DNA from: CAYXTW01 sp964452645
GTDB taxonomy: Bacteria; Zixibacteria; MSB-5A5; GN15; PGXB01
Length of the DNA: 64,000 bases
Assembly: GCA_964452645.1 (NCBI GenBank)
Contig: CAYVMO010000001.1
Span: forward strand, 62,001 to 126,000
Direction of reading: 5' to 3'
Under the pieces are notes generated by a model that saw only the letters and a list, made by a program, of their open reading frames with translations, made no database searches and had not been told where the DNA came from. Below are positions 17,077-27,402 of this stretch, piece by piece (the stretch's first letter is position 1; each line of letters begins with the position of its first letter). Made by a program: the position numbers and the translations under genes.

Positions 17077-17946
17077 TTATTGCCTGTTGATATGTATTGT
17101 AGCGTTAATACCGTATGCATAATTCAGTGCGTCGCCCAAATCTTTATCAAGCGGAACACGAATGTGAAAACCGGGGCGGAATCGGCCAATATTATAAGCG
17201 ATGGTTACCCCGAATTGGTGCAGGGTCATTTTGCTCAATTCCCAATCACTGGCTGTTGCATACATAAATCCGCTAAAGCCGGTAATGACCGAAAGCGGTT
17301 CGGTAGACAGAAGCAGTTGGGCATAATAATGAACATAAGACTCGACTTCACGATTTTGGCCCTCGGTCGGTATTTCGAATGACGGGCCGGCGCCTAGGCG
17401 CAACCAATTCGAGTTTGATAAACTCAAATAGGCGCGAGCTTCCATGATTAAGTAAGCACTTCTCATCCCGAATGCCTCGGCTCGGTCGGGGTCAGTGACT
17501 ATTCCCATTGCAGCAGCGTCCATCTCCTTGACCGAAGTAAATGGCAAGCGAATCCCGATGTTTCCGGTAAAATGATTATTCCTGTCTCCAATTTCCAGGC
17601 CAAGGTACGGATTACCGGCAGTGGTTGATTTTGTTTCCCGAGTAGAGCGGCCGGCATAATAAAGATAAGTCTCTTCGATGTTGGTATTGGCAAAAGGTAT
17701 TTCGACTACAAAGGCAATATCTTTTTGAAAGTGATTTATGACCGAGAGAAATGTTACCATATTTAATAATTTCGTGTCAATCTCGCTACTATAGTTCTCG
17801 AATGACGGTTTGATTATCTCCAGGGAAGCCGACGATTTTTGATCCGAGGCTAACCAAATCGATTGCGCAATAAGAGGCGTCGAGTACAAGAAGAACATGA
17901 TTGCAGCACAAATTACATACCCCGGCTTTGACTTATGTAATCTCAT
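17077..17946 (-). CDS. Exported protein of unknown function, possibly an outer-membrane barrel
   Basis: A 289-residue protein with a signal peptide (residues 1-28, ending TPLIAQ). The remainder alternates polar and hydrophobic residues in short strands with many Tyr/Trp/Phe and ends in a strand, as outer-membrane beta-barrels often do (GFHIRVPLDKDLG and the TIHIN end). No family recognised. It stands alone, convergent with the frameshifted gene and divergent from asnA. Confidence 0.6.
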   Translation of the reverse strand: MRLHKSKPGYVICAAIMFFLYSTPLIAQSIWLASDQKSSASLEIIKPSFENYSSEIDTKLLNMVTFLSVINHFQKDIAFVVEIPFANTNIEETYLYYAGRSTRETKSTTAGNPYLGLEIGDRNNHFTGNIGIRLPFTSVKEMDAAAMGIVTDPDRAEAFGMRSAYLIMEARAYLSLSNSNWLRLGAGPSFEIPTEGQNREVESYVHYYAQLLLSTEPLSVITGFSGFMYATASDWELSKMTLHQFGVTIAYNIGRFRPGFHIRVPLDKDLGDALNYAYGINATIHINRQ

Positions 17947-18216
17947 AATCCTCCTCCAGCTATAAGGTCATGAATAATCCAATCTTGGATATTATCTTCT
18001 GGACACTTATAATATTCTCAAAATCCGGCGAAAAATCAAGGATTTTCTAATAAGAATGCCCGAGGCTCGGACCAGCCAACATAACCAAAATAGCTCCCGG
18101 AATTGCAAAAATATTTATATAAATCCTTATAAAATGAGGTTGCTATTTTTTTTAAAATGTGTAATTTGCCCGCCGTGAAAATAAGTATTGAGACCAAATA
18201 AACAGGAGAAGACAAA

Positions 18217-19347
18217 ATGGCAGACAAGACAGCGGATCTGGCCGGGCCGGGTATCGGCAATTACACGGATCTGGAAAAAATCCTCCCCGACGATTATAAA
18301 TCGCTTCTGAATCCGCGAGAGACTCAGGAAGCAATTTTCGAGGCAAAACGGTACATCGAGGAAAATCTGTGCAAAGAACTCAATCTGATTATGGTTCAAG
18401 TGCCTTTGATTGTGGATGTCACCAGCGGTGTCAATGATTATCTTGACCGCGACGGCTCGCGGACGCCGATTCAGTTCCACATTTCAAACGACTATGACAA
18501 AAATCCGGTCGATGCGCAGGTTGTCCAGGCGGCCACGAAGTGGAAACGGGTCGCGCTGAAGCAGTTCGGGATGAAGGTCGGCGAAGGTCTTTGCACCGAC
18601 ATGAAGGCGGTCCGCAAGGATTATTTTCTCGATCACGACCATAGTGCTTATGTCGATCAGTGGGACTGGGAAAAGGTGATGACCAGAGATCAGCGCAATC
18701 TCGATTTTTTGACCGATACGGTCAAAAAAATCTGGAAAGTCCTGAAAGGCGCCGAAGAGCATCTTCAGAAACACTTCCCGAAACTGAAATCGGATAAGTA
18801 CCCCAATCTTCCCAACGAACTCACTTTTATGCACGCCGAAGAGATCCTTGACAGGTATCCCGACCTGCCGCGCAAACAGCGTGAGACGGCGATTTTGCAG
18901 GATTACCCGGCCATATTTATTTACGGTATCGGCTGGGTTTTGAAGGACGGCTACCCGCACGAGATGCGTGCCGCCGACTATGATGACTGGGTAACCGAGA
19001 CCAAATCCAAAGATGGTCGTCCGATGCACGGTCTTAACGGCGATATTCTGGTCTGGAACCATGTGACCAAACGTCGTCACGAGTTGACTTCGATGGGTAT
19101 TCGGGTCAACCCGGAGACACTGAAAAAGCAGCTCGAGATAACCGGCCAGCTTGATTTTCTCAAACTACCGTATCATCAGGCGATTATTAATAACGAAATC
19201 CCGTTGAGTATCGGCGGCGGTATCGGCCAGTCGCGCACCTATATGGCGCTTCTTAAGAAGGCTCATCTGGGTGAAGTCAGTGTAACCGTCTGGCCGAAGA
19301 TTCTCAAAAATATGTGCGCCGAGAAGAACATCTTCGTTCTGGAATAG
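18217..19347 (+). CDS. asnA: Aspartate--ammonia ligase
   Basis: A 376-residue ammonia-dependent asparagine synthetase related to class II aminoacyl-tRNA synthetases. It makes asparagine from aspartate, NH3 and ATP. Conserved segments include QVPLIVDVTSGVNDYLDRDG, the IQFHISNDY region, KWKRVALKQFGM, GLCTDMKAVRKDY, DQWDWEK and LPLSIGGGIGQSR-type motif 3 (here IPLSIGGGIGQSRTYM). It is longer than the E. coli enzyme (330 residues), mainly by an N-terminal extension and an insert around 170-215. The ribosome binding site is AGGAG at 18203-18207. Followed by an intrinsic terminator. Confidence 0.95.
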   Translation: MADKTADLAGPGIGNYTDLEKILPDDYKSLLNPRETQEAIFEAKRYIEENLCKELNLIMVQVPLIVDVTSGVNDYLDRDGSRTPIQFHISNDYDKNPVDAQVVQAATKWKRVALKQFGMKVGEGLCTDMKAVRKDYFLDHDHSAYVDQWDWEKVMTRDQRNLDFLTDTVKKIWKVLKGAEEHLQKHFPKLKSDKYPNLPNELTFMHAEEILDRYPDLPRKQRETAILQDYPAIFIYGIGWVLKDGYPHEMRAADYDDWVTETKSKDGRPMHGLNGDILVWNHVTKRRHELTSMGIRVNPETLKKQLEITGQLDFLKLPYHQAIINNEIPLSIGGGIGQSRTYMALLKKAHLGEVSVTVWPKILKNMCAEKNIFVLE

Positions 19348-19382
19348 AGCCGCATATATAATTTATAAAATCAATTCTGCGG

Positions 19383-19410
19383 GGTCGGGGATCTTTCCCG
19401 ACCTCTTTCT
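19383..19410 (+). terminator. asnA terminator
   Basis: GGTCGGG (19383-19389) pairs with CCCGACC (19397-19403) over a 7-nt loop and is followed by TCTTTCT. Confidence 0.75.
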
Positions 19411-19476
19411 ATTCGGGTCAACTTCAATGGCGATTTTGATGAAAAACATCACCGGCGTTATTCAAAAATTTTAAAC

Positions 19477-19505
19477 TTGCCAAATTAGTTGATGGGCGAT
19501 AATAT
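19477..19505 (+). promoter_or_regulatory. Promoter of the glycosyltransferase gene
   Basis: TTGCCA at 19477-19482, a 17-bp spacer and TAATAT at 19500-19505; the start codon is at 19539. Confidence 0.55.
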
Positions 19506-19538
19506 TGCCAAAAATAAATAATCAATCGGCAGGTAAAT

Positions 19539-21125
19539 ATGAACAGACTAAGAAATGAAATGGTCTCATTAATAAGCGCCTTAAAAATCACTAGGTACAC
19601 TCTTCTTTTGCCGCTTATTATCAACGGTATCGTGCTTTCCATTTGTTATTATTTTTCCACAACATTCGGCCATGATACGATTTTTCGTTCTTTAATGGGC
19701 TGGCGATGGCTTCAGGAGCCGTTTTACATTCTTGCACCGAATGATATCACCTGGGTATTCGGGCCACTGCATTGTTATGTCAACGCCCTGTCTGTTTATA
19801 TTTTCACCGATCCCAATATCGGGCCGAGGCTGGCTTCGACCATTTTCGCTTTTCTGGCATTGATTCCCTTTTATCTGATCGCCTGGCAAATGTTCGGCAA
19901 AAAAGCCGCCTTTTATTCTTCTCTGGCATTTCCATTTTACTCGCTGTTTGTCGGTCTGTCGGTTTCAGGCAGTAGCGAATCCCTGGAGGTCTTTTTTCTT
20001 CTGACCGCGATTTATTTTCTGGCCAAATTCGGCGAACGCCAGAAGTATTTATATCCGGTTATCTTTGGAATTGCCTTGACTCTGGCCGCCGCCACCAGCT
20101 ATGATATCTGGTTGTTTATTCCTTTATTCTGTCTGTATCTTTTGCTGAAATATTTTACGACCTGGAATGTAAAATTCTTGTTAGGCGACGCAATATTTTT
20201 AATACTGGCAATGGCTTTCCCGTTGCAATGGATAATCGGCAGCTATCTGGTTTCCGGTGACCCTCTCATATTTATACATCAGGTTAAAGCGCTTGACATC
20301 AGTCTGCTTCAAAACCATGTCGAGATAGGCTCGAAATATGTTGAGTACAATTCAACGTTCCCGGGCGTGATGTTGATTACTTTAACGCCCTTTATATTTC
20401 TTGTCGCCTTGCTCGGTTTTCTTCGCGATATCTGGCGACAGATTAAGTCTTTGAATATCGTCACGTTCACGCTGATTTTGATCTATGTCTATTATTATTA
20501 CAATTTTGTCCTGACCCATACGGTCATATTGTTCTCACAATATATTGTTCTGCAGGGGGTCTTTCTGCTTTTATTTGTTGGATACGGTTTCAATTTCCTT
20601 GAAGAAAAGCTGGTTAAAAGCCGTTTTAGAATATATCGAGTTTTTATCTATGCTTCGATGGTGGCTGTGTTTGTCCTTCTTGGTTTTTATCGAGAATGGG
20701 ATCCCGGTTTTCGTGGACGGTTGGGTTCGCTTTCACCGGTCGTAAAACAGCCTGCATTTGTCGCCCGGACGGTCTATTATCTGAGAGATAAAGCAGACAA
20801 TGGCGCGAAGATTTATCTTGATGCCGGGAATAATGAAAACCGCTATCCATATTTGAAGTTATTTCATAATTGGAATATGGTCCACGGCTATTTCGGTCCG
20901 CCGGATAGATGGGTACCGGAATTAATCGAATATGATCCGGACTATATTGTTACCTCGCCGACATATTCGCGTATCAAGAAATATATGGATATCGAAAATG
21001 ATACGCTGCGCGTCCACGATGCCCCTCACACCTATCTTAAAGTCGAGAAATACGGCATTTACAGCATATATGAAAAATATGATAATGCCGTCAATCCCGA
21101 TTCGTTAATTACCAAACCTCAATAG
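19539..21125 (+). CDS. GT39/ArnT-like membrane glycosyltransferase
   Basis: A 528-residue polytopic protein with about 11 hydrophobic segments in the first 390 residues and a soluble C-terminal domain of about 130. The layout fits the GT-C (PMT/ArnT, GT39) fold that uses lipid-linked sugars at the outer face of the inner membrane. Acidic residues after the first segment (FGHDTIF) and the long first loop with RLASTIFAFLALIPFYLIA match the family. Acceptor and sugar cannot be predicted. It is flanked by asnA and a surface dockerin protein and is probably transcribed alone. Confidence 0.75.
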   Translation: MNRLRNEMVSLISALKITRYTLLLPLIINGIVLSICYYFSTTFGHDTIFRSLMGWRWLQEPFYILAPNDITWVFGPLHCYVNALSVYIFTDPNIGPRLASTIFAFLALIPFYLIAWQMFGKKAAFYSSLAFPFYSLFVGLSVSGSSESLEVFFLLTAIYFLAKFGERQKYLYPVIFGIALTLAAATSYDIWLFIPLFCLYLLLKYFTTWNVKFLLGDAIFLILAMAFPLQWIIGSYLVSGDPLIFIHQVKALDISLLQNHVEIGSKYVEYNSTFPGVMLITLTPFIFLVALLGFLRDIWRQIKSLNIVTFTLILIYVYYYYNFVLTHTVILFSQYIVLQGVFLLLFVGYGFNFLEEKLVKSRFRIYRVFIYASMVAVFVLLGFYREWDPGFRGRLGSLSPVVKQPAFVARTVYYLRDKADNGAKIYLDAGNNENRYPYLKLFHNWNMVHGYFGPPDRWVPELIEYDPDYIVTSPTYSRIKKYMDIENDTLRVHDAPHTYLKVEKYGIYSIYEKYDNAVNPDSLITKPQ

Positions 21126-21176
21126 GTTGGCGGCCTCGCCGGGATACGGATAGGCTCAAAGAATACAATAAAACAC

Positions 21177-21205
21177 TTGACATCACGGATAATAATTAAT
21201 TTATT
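21177..21205 (+). promoter_or_regulatory. Promoter of the LVIVD/dockerin protein gene
   Basis: TTGACA at 21177-21182 with an AT-only region (TTTATTATAT) centred 17-20 bp downstream. Confidence 0.5.
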
Positions 21206-21252
21206 ATATATTATAATAAATAAACATCTCTAATTTTATCATGGGAGGAATC

Positions 21253-23361
21253 ATGGTAAAGTTCTCATTTAAGCAGGTCGCTTTTTATTTATTGCTGTTC
21301 GCCATGTTTTTTTGCTCAAGTGTCACGTTGGCCGAATCGCAGGAGCAAATTGGTATTTCTTATTTTAACAGCGCTATGTGGCAGGGATTGACAGGATTTG
21401 AGAAATCAGGTGATTATCTTTACTGCACCATGTATTATGGTTTACTCGTTCTGGATGTCAGCGATCCGTCAAATCCTGAATTCGTCTCGCAGCTTTTTAT
21501 GGATAAAGGCAAAGGTGTGTGTGTCAAAGTTTATGGTAATATCGCTTATGTCAATAACTTCGCCGGTTTTCGAAAGGTTGATATCTCCGATCCGCACAAT
21601 CCTCAAACTATTTCGGTATGCAAAGCTATCGGCCGGGACTACGGTGAATTTGCGGTTGCCGGGGATTATTTATTTATAATTAATAATGGTGCCTATGATG
21701 CCGTTCAGGTTTATGATATTTCCGTTTTGGAAAATGCTTATCTGGTCGATGAATATGCCGTCGAGGGATTTCACGGTCTGCGCCTTGAAGGTAACTACTT
21801 ATACGCGACTTCGTCGAGCGACGGTGTTTATGTTTTGGATGTATCCGATCCGACCGACATGCAATTGGCGGCGCATGTTGATGATGCGGTCTGTGAGGCA
21901 CGGACGATAGAAATAGCCGGAGGGTATCTATTTATCGGCGATTGTACCCAGCTTAAAATTTATGATATTGCTGCAGTTCCTCAGGTCGAATATGTCGGTA
22001 CAATTTCAGTTTCGTTGACAATCGACCGTATTTGTGCCATTGGAGATTATCTTGTAGTTGGAAGTTATAATTACGGTATGATCTACGATATTTCCGATAT
22101 CGAAGCACCTTTTTTATTGACCGACTTCGATTTTGATTTCGAGAGCCGCCATCTTCAGACTCTAGAATACGATAACGGATATATTTATTATTCCGCCAGC
22201 AACTCTCCGTTCCAATTGGTAGCCGTAGATTTCTCAAATCCGGTTGATCCTGTCGAAGTAGGAAATTATAATTTTGAGGAAACCGGATGGACCAACGGTG
22301 TGGCTATAAAAGGCAATTACGTTTTTGTCGCCGCAGAAGCCGCCGGTCTGCAGGTTATTGATTATACCACTACTCCATATGCTTCGATTGTTGCGACCTT
22401 GCCCGGTTTTGTCAATTATACTATGGATATTATTATCGATGGTGATTATGCCTATGTCTCCGATGGGACAGCCGGCCAGTTTGGATTAAAAGTCGTCAAT
22501 ATAGCAGATCCTTTTAATCCCTATATTGTATCCGCAGCGAGTATAGAGGATTATACGTTAGCCATGTTTAAGAAGGGTAATTATGTATATACCGCTTTAG
22601 GGCCGGCCGGCATAAATATAGTGGACGTATCCGATGTCGATAATCCCTTCCTTATAGGCGTGTACGACACCCCTCGTTGGGCGAATGATGTTTCTGTGTT
22701 CGGCAACTTTGCATACGTTGCCGATGGTTCGTACAGTTTGCAGATTTTAGATGTGTCGAATCCGGAAGCGCCGTCTGTGTATAACAACCTGCCGACATCT
22801 GAGTCGTTGCGGGCTTTGGCGATATCCGGTCATTATGCCTTTCTGGGGACAGTCGGATATCTCGAAGTAGCAGATATTATTGATCCTGGGAATCCTGTTA
22901 TTGTTGGCAGTTATGAATTCGAACGCAATTTCATATGCGAGGATATAGTTATTGAAGGTAATTATTTATACTATTCTCCCCATTCAACATTTGCGGATCC
23001 GCCCGGTATTTGTGTTTTTGATATTTCCGATCCGTTGAATCCGGCATTATTGGGAAGTTATAAAACACCGGGAGATTCGAAGCGTCTAGCGGTGGCGGGA
23101 GACAAGATAGCCGTCGATGATGAATTAGGATTACTGGTGTTAACTACAACCGCGCCATTTGTCTGCGGTGAACTGAACGGTGACGGCGTGGTCAACTTGT
23201 TTGATATCGTTTTCCTCATTCAATATTTATACATGGGTGGTCAGGGTCCGGTGATGATGGAGGCGGCTGACGTAAATGGCTCGGGGAATGTCGACATTTT
23301 CGATATTACCGCCATGATTGGTTATCTGTATTTAGGCGGCGGCGGATTGAGTTGTCCGTAA
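21253..23361 (+). CDS. Secreted LVIVD-repeat propeller protein with C-terminal dockerin
   Basis: 702 residues from ATG 21253, where GGAGG lies 4 nt upstream; an ATG at 21241 precedes that site and is less likely. The signal peptide ends near TLAES. Residues about 45-625 contain more than ten repeats of the form Y-x-hydrophobic, then (L/V)-x-(I/V)-(L/V)-DVSDP-x-(N/D)-P, as in LVIVD beta-propellers. Examples are LLVLDVSDPSNPEF, VYVLDVSDPTDM and LQILDVSNPEAP. The end holds two dockerin-like calcium loops, DGVVNLFDIVFLIQYLY and VDIFDITAMIGYLYLGG. Probably a surface or extracellular binding protein. Confidence 0.8.
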   Translation: MVKFSFKQVAFYLLLFAMFFCSSVTLAESQEQIGISYFNSAMWQGLTGFEKSGDYLYCTMYYGLLVLDVSDPSNPEFVSQLFMDKGKGVCVKVYGNIAYVNNFAGFRKVDISDPHNPQTISVCKAIGRDYGEFAVAGDYLFIINNGAYDAVQVYDISVLENAYLVDEYAVEGFHGLRLEGNYLYATSSSDGVYVLDVSDPTDMQLAAHVDDAVCEARTIEIAGGYLFIGDCTQLKIYDIAAVPQVEYVGTISVSLTIDRICAIGDYLVVGSYNYGMIYDISDIEAPFLLTDFDFDFESRHLQTLEYDNGYIYYSASNSPFQLVAVDFSNPVDPVEVGNYNFEETGWTNGVAIKGNYVFVAAEAAGLQVIDYTTTPYASIVATLPGFVNYTMDIIIDGDYAYVSDGTAGQFGLKVVNIADPFNPYIVSAASIEDYTLAMFKKGNYVYTALGPAGINIVDVSDVDNPFLIGVYDTPRWANDVSVFGNFAYVADGSYSLQILDVSNPEAPSVYNNLPTSESLRALAISGHYAFLGTVGYLEVADIIDPGNPVIVGSYEFERNFICEDIVIEGNYLYYSPHSTFADPPGICVFDISDPLNPALLGSYKTPGDSKRLAVAGDKIAVDDELGLLVLTTTAPFVCGELNGDGVVNLFDIVFLIQYLYMGGQGPVMMEAADVNGSGNVDIFDITAMIGYLYLGGGGLSCP

Positions 23362-23510
23362 GCGCGGCGAAGGTCCCATCATCGGATTATATTATAGGGC
23401 CATCCTTTCAGATAGATAGTATAAGGATAATTTTGATTTAGAATATTATCCCCCTTGTTTTTTTTATTTATTTTATTATCTTAATACCCGATATATAAAT
23501 AAAAAGTGAT

Positions 23511-23540
23511 ACCCCTCCCGTTTTACGGGTGGGGCTTTTG
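23511..23540 (+). terminator. Terminator between the dockerin gene and mfd
   Basis: CCCCTCCCG (23512-23520) pairs with CGGGTGGGG (23526-23534), with one T/T mismatch, and is followed by CTTTTG. It also covers a GTG (23529) that could be mistaken for the mfd start. Confidence 0.75.
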
Positions 23541-23555
23541 TGCTTGGAGGAAATT

Positions 23556-26500
23556 TTGCCGCGCGTCGCGACCGAAGAACATACCGAAAATTATCTCAAT
23601 ATCATTGTAAAAAAATTCGGTGAAATAAAATCGTTTGAGAATATCGTCCGGAAATTAATCGATGAAAAAAAGCCGAATGTGACTGTAACCGGTCTGGCCG
23701 GATCATCAGCTGCCATCATGCTGGCCAATCTTGCCGAAATGATTGATCGACCGATTGTAGCGGTTATCACGACACCGGAGGAGGCGGGCGATTTTTATGA
23801 CGATGTCGCTTATGTTTTGGGCGACGAGAAAGTCGCCTTCTTCCCATCGCTGATGACGCCGCCATATGAATTCCGGTCACCGTCAGGTGAGATAGTAGGA
23901 CAGCGTTTATCAACCCTCGCCCGCATCCGCAATAATCAGACAAAAATAATAGTTACTCCTGTCGCCGCCCTTATCGAGCCGACAATAGCATTTTCAGATT
24001 TCGAAAAAAGCCATCTTCAATTATCGGTCGGCGATGAAATGGAGATTGGCCATTTGGCGCAAAGGATGGTCAGGATGGGTTTCAACCGGGTGCCGCTGGT
24101 GGAGGAGGTCGGCGATTTTGCTCTGCGCGGCGGATTGGTTGATTTTTTCTCGCCCGGGTTCGAGGCGCCGATTCGGATTGAGTTTTTTGGCGATGAAATC
24201 GATACAATAAGGCAGTTCGAAGTCTCCAGCCAGCGCACTACCGAAAGGCTGGAGCGTATCAGTCTTCTCCCGCGTCGCGAGATTTCGATCACTCAGGAGA
24301 CAGTCGAGCAATACATAGAAAAAATGCCTGAAGACGATGCTGATTTGATTCGCGCCCGGTATCTTAATGACCCTGATTTGCCGGGATTGGAGTGGCTGGC
24401 GACGGCGTTTAATCTCGAATCCGGATGCCTGTTCGATTTTATTTCCACAAAGTCCCTTTTATTTCTTGAGGGTATCGGAAATCTGAAAGCTGAAATCGAT
24501 GAGATACTGAAAGATTCGCAAAAACGATTTGATCGGGTTAAAGATCGCATGGAATCTCCGCCGCCCGTGGAAGAATATTTTAAGAACAAAATAAAAATCG
24601 AAAAGCGCTTCGAAGACTGTCAACGGATCGACCATGTCCCCTTTAAGGGGGGAAGAGGAGATATACTCGATTTTGAATGCCGGGCGCACCCGTCATTTAA
24701 TGCGCGACTCGATCTTCTCTCGACAGCTATTGACAGTTATTATAAGGACGGCATTAATTTCTTTATAGCCGCCGATAATCCGGGACAGGCCGCTCGATTA
24801 AATGAACTGATGAGTGAAAGAATCGAATCGTCGCTCGTGCTTCCGATAGGTGTCGCACGACTGAAGGGCGGTTTTGTCTCGCGTGAAAACAAATTCGCGA
24901 TATTAACCGACCATCAGATTTTCGGCCGTCATTTCCGTCGTATCCGTCGGAAAAAATTCAAAGAAGGTGTCGCGATTCAGAGCTATTCCAGCCTGACACC
25001 CGGTGATTTCGTAGTCCATACCGATTTCGGGATCGCGAAGTATATGGGATTAAAGACTATTAAAGTCAGCGGCCGGATGCGTGACTGTCTGCATCTGAAT
25101 TACGCTAACAAGGACAAGCTGTACGTTCCTATCGAGGAATTTAACCGCGTTTCGAAATATTCCGGTAAAGATTCAGTTCCGCGACTATCTGCCCTGGGTG
25201 GCAGTGGATGGGAAAAGGTAAAAGCGCGCACCAAAAAGGCGATTGAAGATATGGCGGCCGATTTGATCGAAATTTATGCCGTGCGCAAGACGCGCCCCGG
25301 TTTTGCTTTTGGGCCGGATACGACCTGGATGAAACAGCTTGAGGCTTCATTCCCATACGATGAGACGGTTGATCAACAGAAAGCGATCAGGGATATTAAA
25401 GTGGATATGGAGAGGGCGGTTCCGATGGATCGTCTGGTCTGCGGCGATGTCGGTTACGGTAAAACCGAAGTTGCCATCAGGGCGGCATTCAAGGCGGTCG
25501 AGTCGGGGAAGCAGGTGGCGGTATTGGTGCCCACAACCATTCTGGCGCAGCAACATCTGACAACTTTTAAGGAACGTCTCAGTGATTTCCCGCTTAAAAT
25601 CGATATGCTGTCACGATTCAAGACACGCAAAGAGCAAAAGGCGATTGTCGAAGAATTATCCGATGGCAAAGTCGATATTGTCATCGGGACACATAGGTTG
25701 TTATCAGAAGACGTTCGGTTTTCCGATCTGGGGCTTTTGATAGTTGATGAGGAGCACCGCTTTGGTGTCAAACATAAGGAAACATTAAGAAAATTAAAAA
25801 CGACGGTCGATACGATTGCGTTGACGGCGACACCGATTCCGCGCACACTTCAGATGTCGATGATGGGAATCCGCGATATGTCGCTGATTAATACGTCGCC
25901 GAAAGACAGGCTGCCGGTCTTGACTTATATCTCGGAATTCGATCCGGGCATTATCGCCGAGGCGATTCTTCGGGAAGTCGATCGCGGCGGCCAGGTCTTT
26001 TTCGTGCATAACCGGGTGCAGAGTATAGAGGCTATCTATCGTTATTTGAAAAAGTTGCTACCGCAGGTCGAAATTGCCATCGCACATGGACAGATGCACG
26101 AACGATCGCTTGAGGGAATCATGCTGGCATTTCTGTCGGGTACATTTCAGGTGCTGCTGTCGACCTCGATTATAGAATCGGGTCTGGATATTCCCTCGGT
26201 GAATACTATTGTAGTGAACCGCGCCGATCGATTTGGGCTGGCGCAGTTGTACCAGTTGCGGGGACGTGTCGGCCGCTCGACGATTCATGCTCGCGCTTAT
26301 CTTTTAACACCGCCTTATCGATTGTTAAGCGAGGACGCGCGCAAACGACTTCGTGCTATCGAGGCCCACGCAGACTTGGGAAGCGGTTTTGCGCTGGCTA
26401 TGAAAGACCTGGAAATCCGCGGTGCCGGAAATATTCTCGGGGCGCAGCAATCCGGATTTATCGAGGAAGTTGGTTTTGATTTGTACACCAAACTTCTTGA

Positions 26501-26981
26501 AGAGGCGGTCGCGAAAATCAAAGGGGAGGAGGTTCTCGGTGCGCCTGATTCCAAAATCGAAACCGATATTGTTCTTATGATTCCCGATAATTACATCAAT
26601 ATCATGCAACAAAAGGTCGAAATTTATCAGCGTGTGGCCGGCGCCAGAACGCTTGATGAGTTGGAGCACATCCGCGACGATGTTATTGATCGCTTCGGTA
26701 AGGCGCCTCAGCCGGTGGATAATTTATTCGATGCCGCTGCGGTTAAAATCTCGGCCTGGGTGAACGGTGTCAGTAAAGTCAAGATGCGATCGGGTAGGGT
26801 CGAGCTATTTTTTGAAGAGGATAAAAAATTCAGCCGCAAAGAAATTGAAAACTGGCGTCGGGAGATCGATTATCCGATGGAGTTTTCGCTGACCGGTAAA
26901 ACCTCGATAAAGATTGACCTTTCGCAACTTGGTCAAAACAGCCGCTTTCAGTATCTCCGCGCAATTTTAAACCGAATTTAA
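23556..26981 (+). CDS. mfd: Transcription-repair coupling factor
   Basis: 1141 residues from TTG 23556, chosen because GGAGG sits 5 nt upstream and because the alternative GTG 23529 lies in a terminator hairpin. It removes RNA polymerase stalled at lesions and recruits UvrA. An UvrB-like N-terminal module (to about residue 320) is followed by an RNA-polymerase-interaction (CarD-like) domain around 480-545 (LTPGDFVVHTDFGIAKYMGL). The SF2 motor comes next: Walker A GDVGYGKTEVA, DEEH box IVDEEHRFG, TATPIPRTL, and motif VI QLRGRVGRS. A TRCF domain is at the C-terminus. The full family length is present. Confidence 0.96.
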   Translation: MPRVATEEHTENYLNIIVKKFGEIKSFENIVRKLIDEKKPNVTVTGLAGSSAAIMLANLAEMIDRPIVAVITTPEEAGDFYDDVAYVLGDEKVAFFPSLMTPPYEFRSPSGEIVGQRLSTLARIRNNQTKIIVTPVAALIEPTIAFSDFEKSHLQLSVGDEMEIGHLAQRMVRMGFNRVPLVEEVGDFALRGGLVDFFSPGFEAPIRIEFFGDEIDTIRQFEVSSQRTTERLERISLLPRREISITQETVEQYIEKMPEDDADLIRARYLNDPDLPGLEWLATAFNLESGCLFDFISTKSLLFLEGIGNLKAEIDEILKDSQKRFDRVKDRMESPPPVEEYFKNKIKIEKRFEDCQRIDHVPFKGGRGDILDFECRAHPSFNARLDLLSTAIDSYYKDGINFFIAADNPGQAARLNELMSERIESSLVLPIGVARLKGGFVSRENKFAILTDHQIFGRHFRRIRRKKFKEGVAIQSYSSLTPGDFVVHTDFGIAKYMGLKTIKVSGRMRDCLHLNYANKDKLYVPIEEFNRVSKYSGKDSVPRLSALGGSGWEKVKARTKKAIEDMAADLIEIYAVRKTRPGFAFGPDTTWMKQLEASFPYDETVDQQKAIRDIKVDMERAVPMDRLVCGDVGYGKTEVAIRAAFKAVESGKQVAVLVPTTILAQQHLTTFKERLSDFPLKIDMLSRFKTRKEQKAIVEELSDGKVDIVIGTHRLLSEDVRFSDLGLLIVDEEHRFGVKHKETLRKLKTTVDTIALTATPIPRTLQMSMMGIRDMSLINTSPKDRLPVLTYISEFDPGIIAEAILREVDRGGQVFFVHNRVQSIEAIYRYLKKLLPQVEIAIAHGQMHERSLEGIMLAFLSGTFQVLLSTSIIESGLDIPSVNTIVVNRADRFGLAQLYQLRGRVGRSTIHARAYLLTPPYRLLSEDARKRLRAIEAHADLGSGFALAMKDLEIRGAGNILGAQQSGFIEEVGFDLYTKLLEEAVAKIKGEEVLGAPDSKIETDIVLMIPDNYINIMQQKVEIYQRVAGARTLDELEHIRDDVIDRFGKAPQPVDNLFDAAAVKISAWVNGVSKVKMRSGRVELFFEEDKKFSRKEIENWRREIDYPMEFSLTGKTSIKIDLSQLGQNSRFQYLRAILNRI

Positions 26982-27030
26982 GATATCCAATAGTATTATT
27001 CAATGTATTTCAAAGACTTCTGTTAAAAGC

Positions 27031-27058
27031 TTGACAAAGTCATTTGGCCGCATATATT
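27031..27058 (+). promoter_or_regulatory. Promoter of the initiator tRNA
   Basis: TTGACA at 27031-27036, a 16-bp spacer and TATATT at 27053-27058, placing the transcript start a few bases before the tRNA. Confidence 0.75.
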
Positions 27059-27071
27059 GGCCTGTTAGTAC

Positions 27072-27126
<55 letters not shown>

Positions 27127-27148
<22 letters not shown>

Positions 27149-27402
27149 AGCTTAAGCCCCTGAAGTTCAATGACTTCAGGGGTTTTGATTTTGGCGGGAA
27201 TTCCTTCAGAAACCGGATTTTCTAACAGTTTTCTAACAAAATTTCCGAAAACTGTTTTGTCTAATCTCCGGGCAGCATCATTTTCAAGGTTCGGCATTAG
27301 ATGTCCATACCGATCAAGCGTCGTCTTTGCCGACGCATGACCAAGCTGCGATTGAACGAACTTAATGTTCTCACCCTGAGATATTAGTAACGAAATGTAT
27401 AT
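27127..27402 (-). pseudogene. Tyrosine integrase, C-terminal remnant overlapping the tRNA
   Basis: 92 codons on the minus strand encode the end of a phage-type integrase: YISLLISQGENIKF, then VQSQLGHASAKTTLDRYGHL, including the LGHAS box and the catalytic tyrosine in LDRYGHLMP. An in-frame stop at 27403-27405 cuts it off, and no preceding HxLR segment is found upstream. The reading frame runs on through KLLENPVSEG into the tRNA and stops in the T loop. This is the usual geometry of an integrase next to its attachment site. Confidence 0.85.
27157..27190 (+). terminator. Terminator of the initiator tRNA
   Basis: CCCCTGAAGT (27157-27166) pairs perfectly with ACTTCAGGGG (27173-27182) over a 6-nt loop and is followed by TTTTGATT. 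It lies inside the integrase remnant on the opposite strand. Confidence 0.85.
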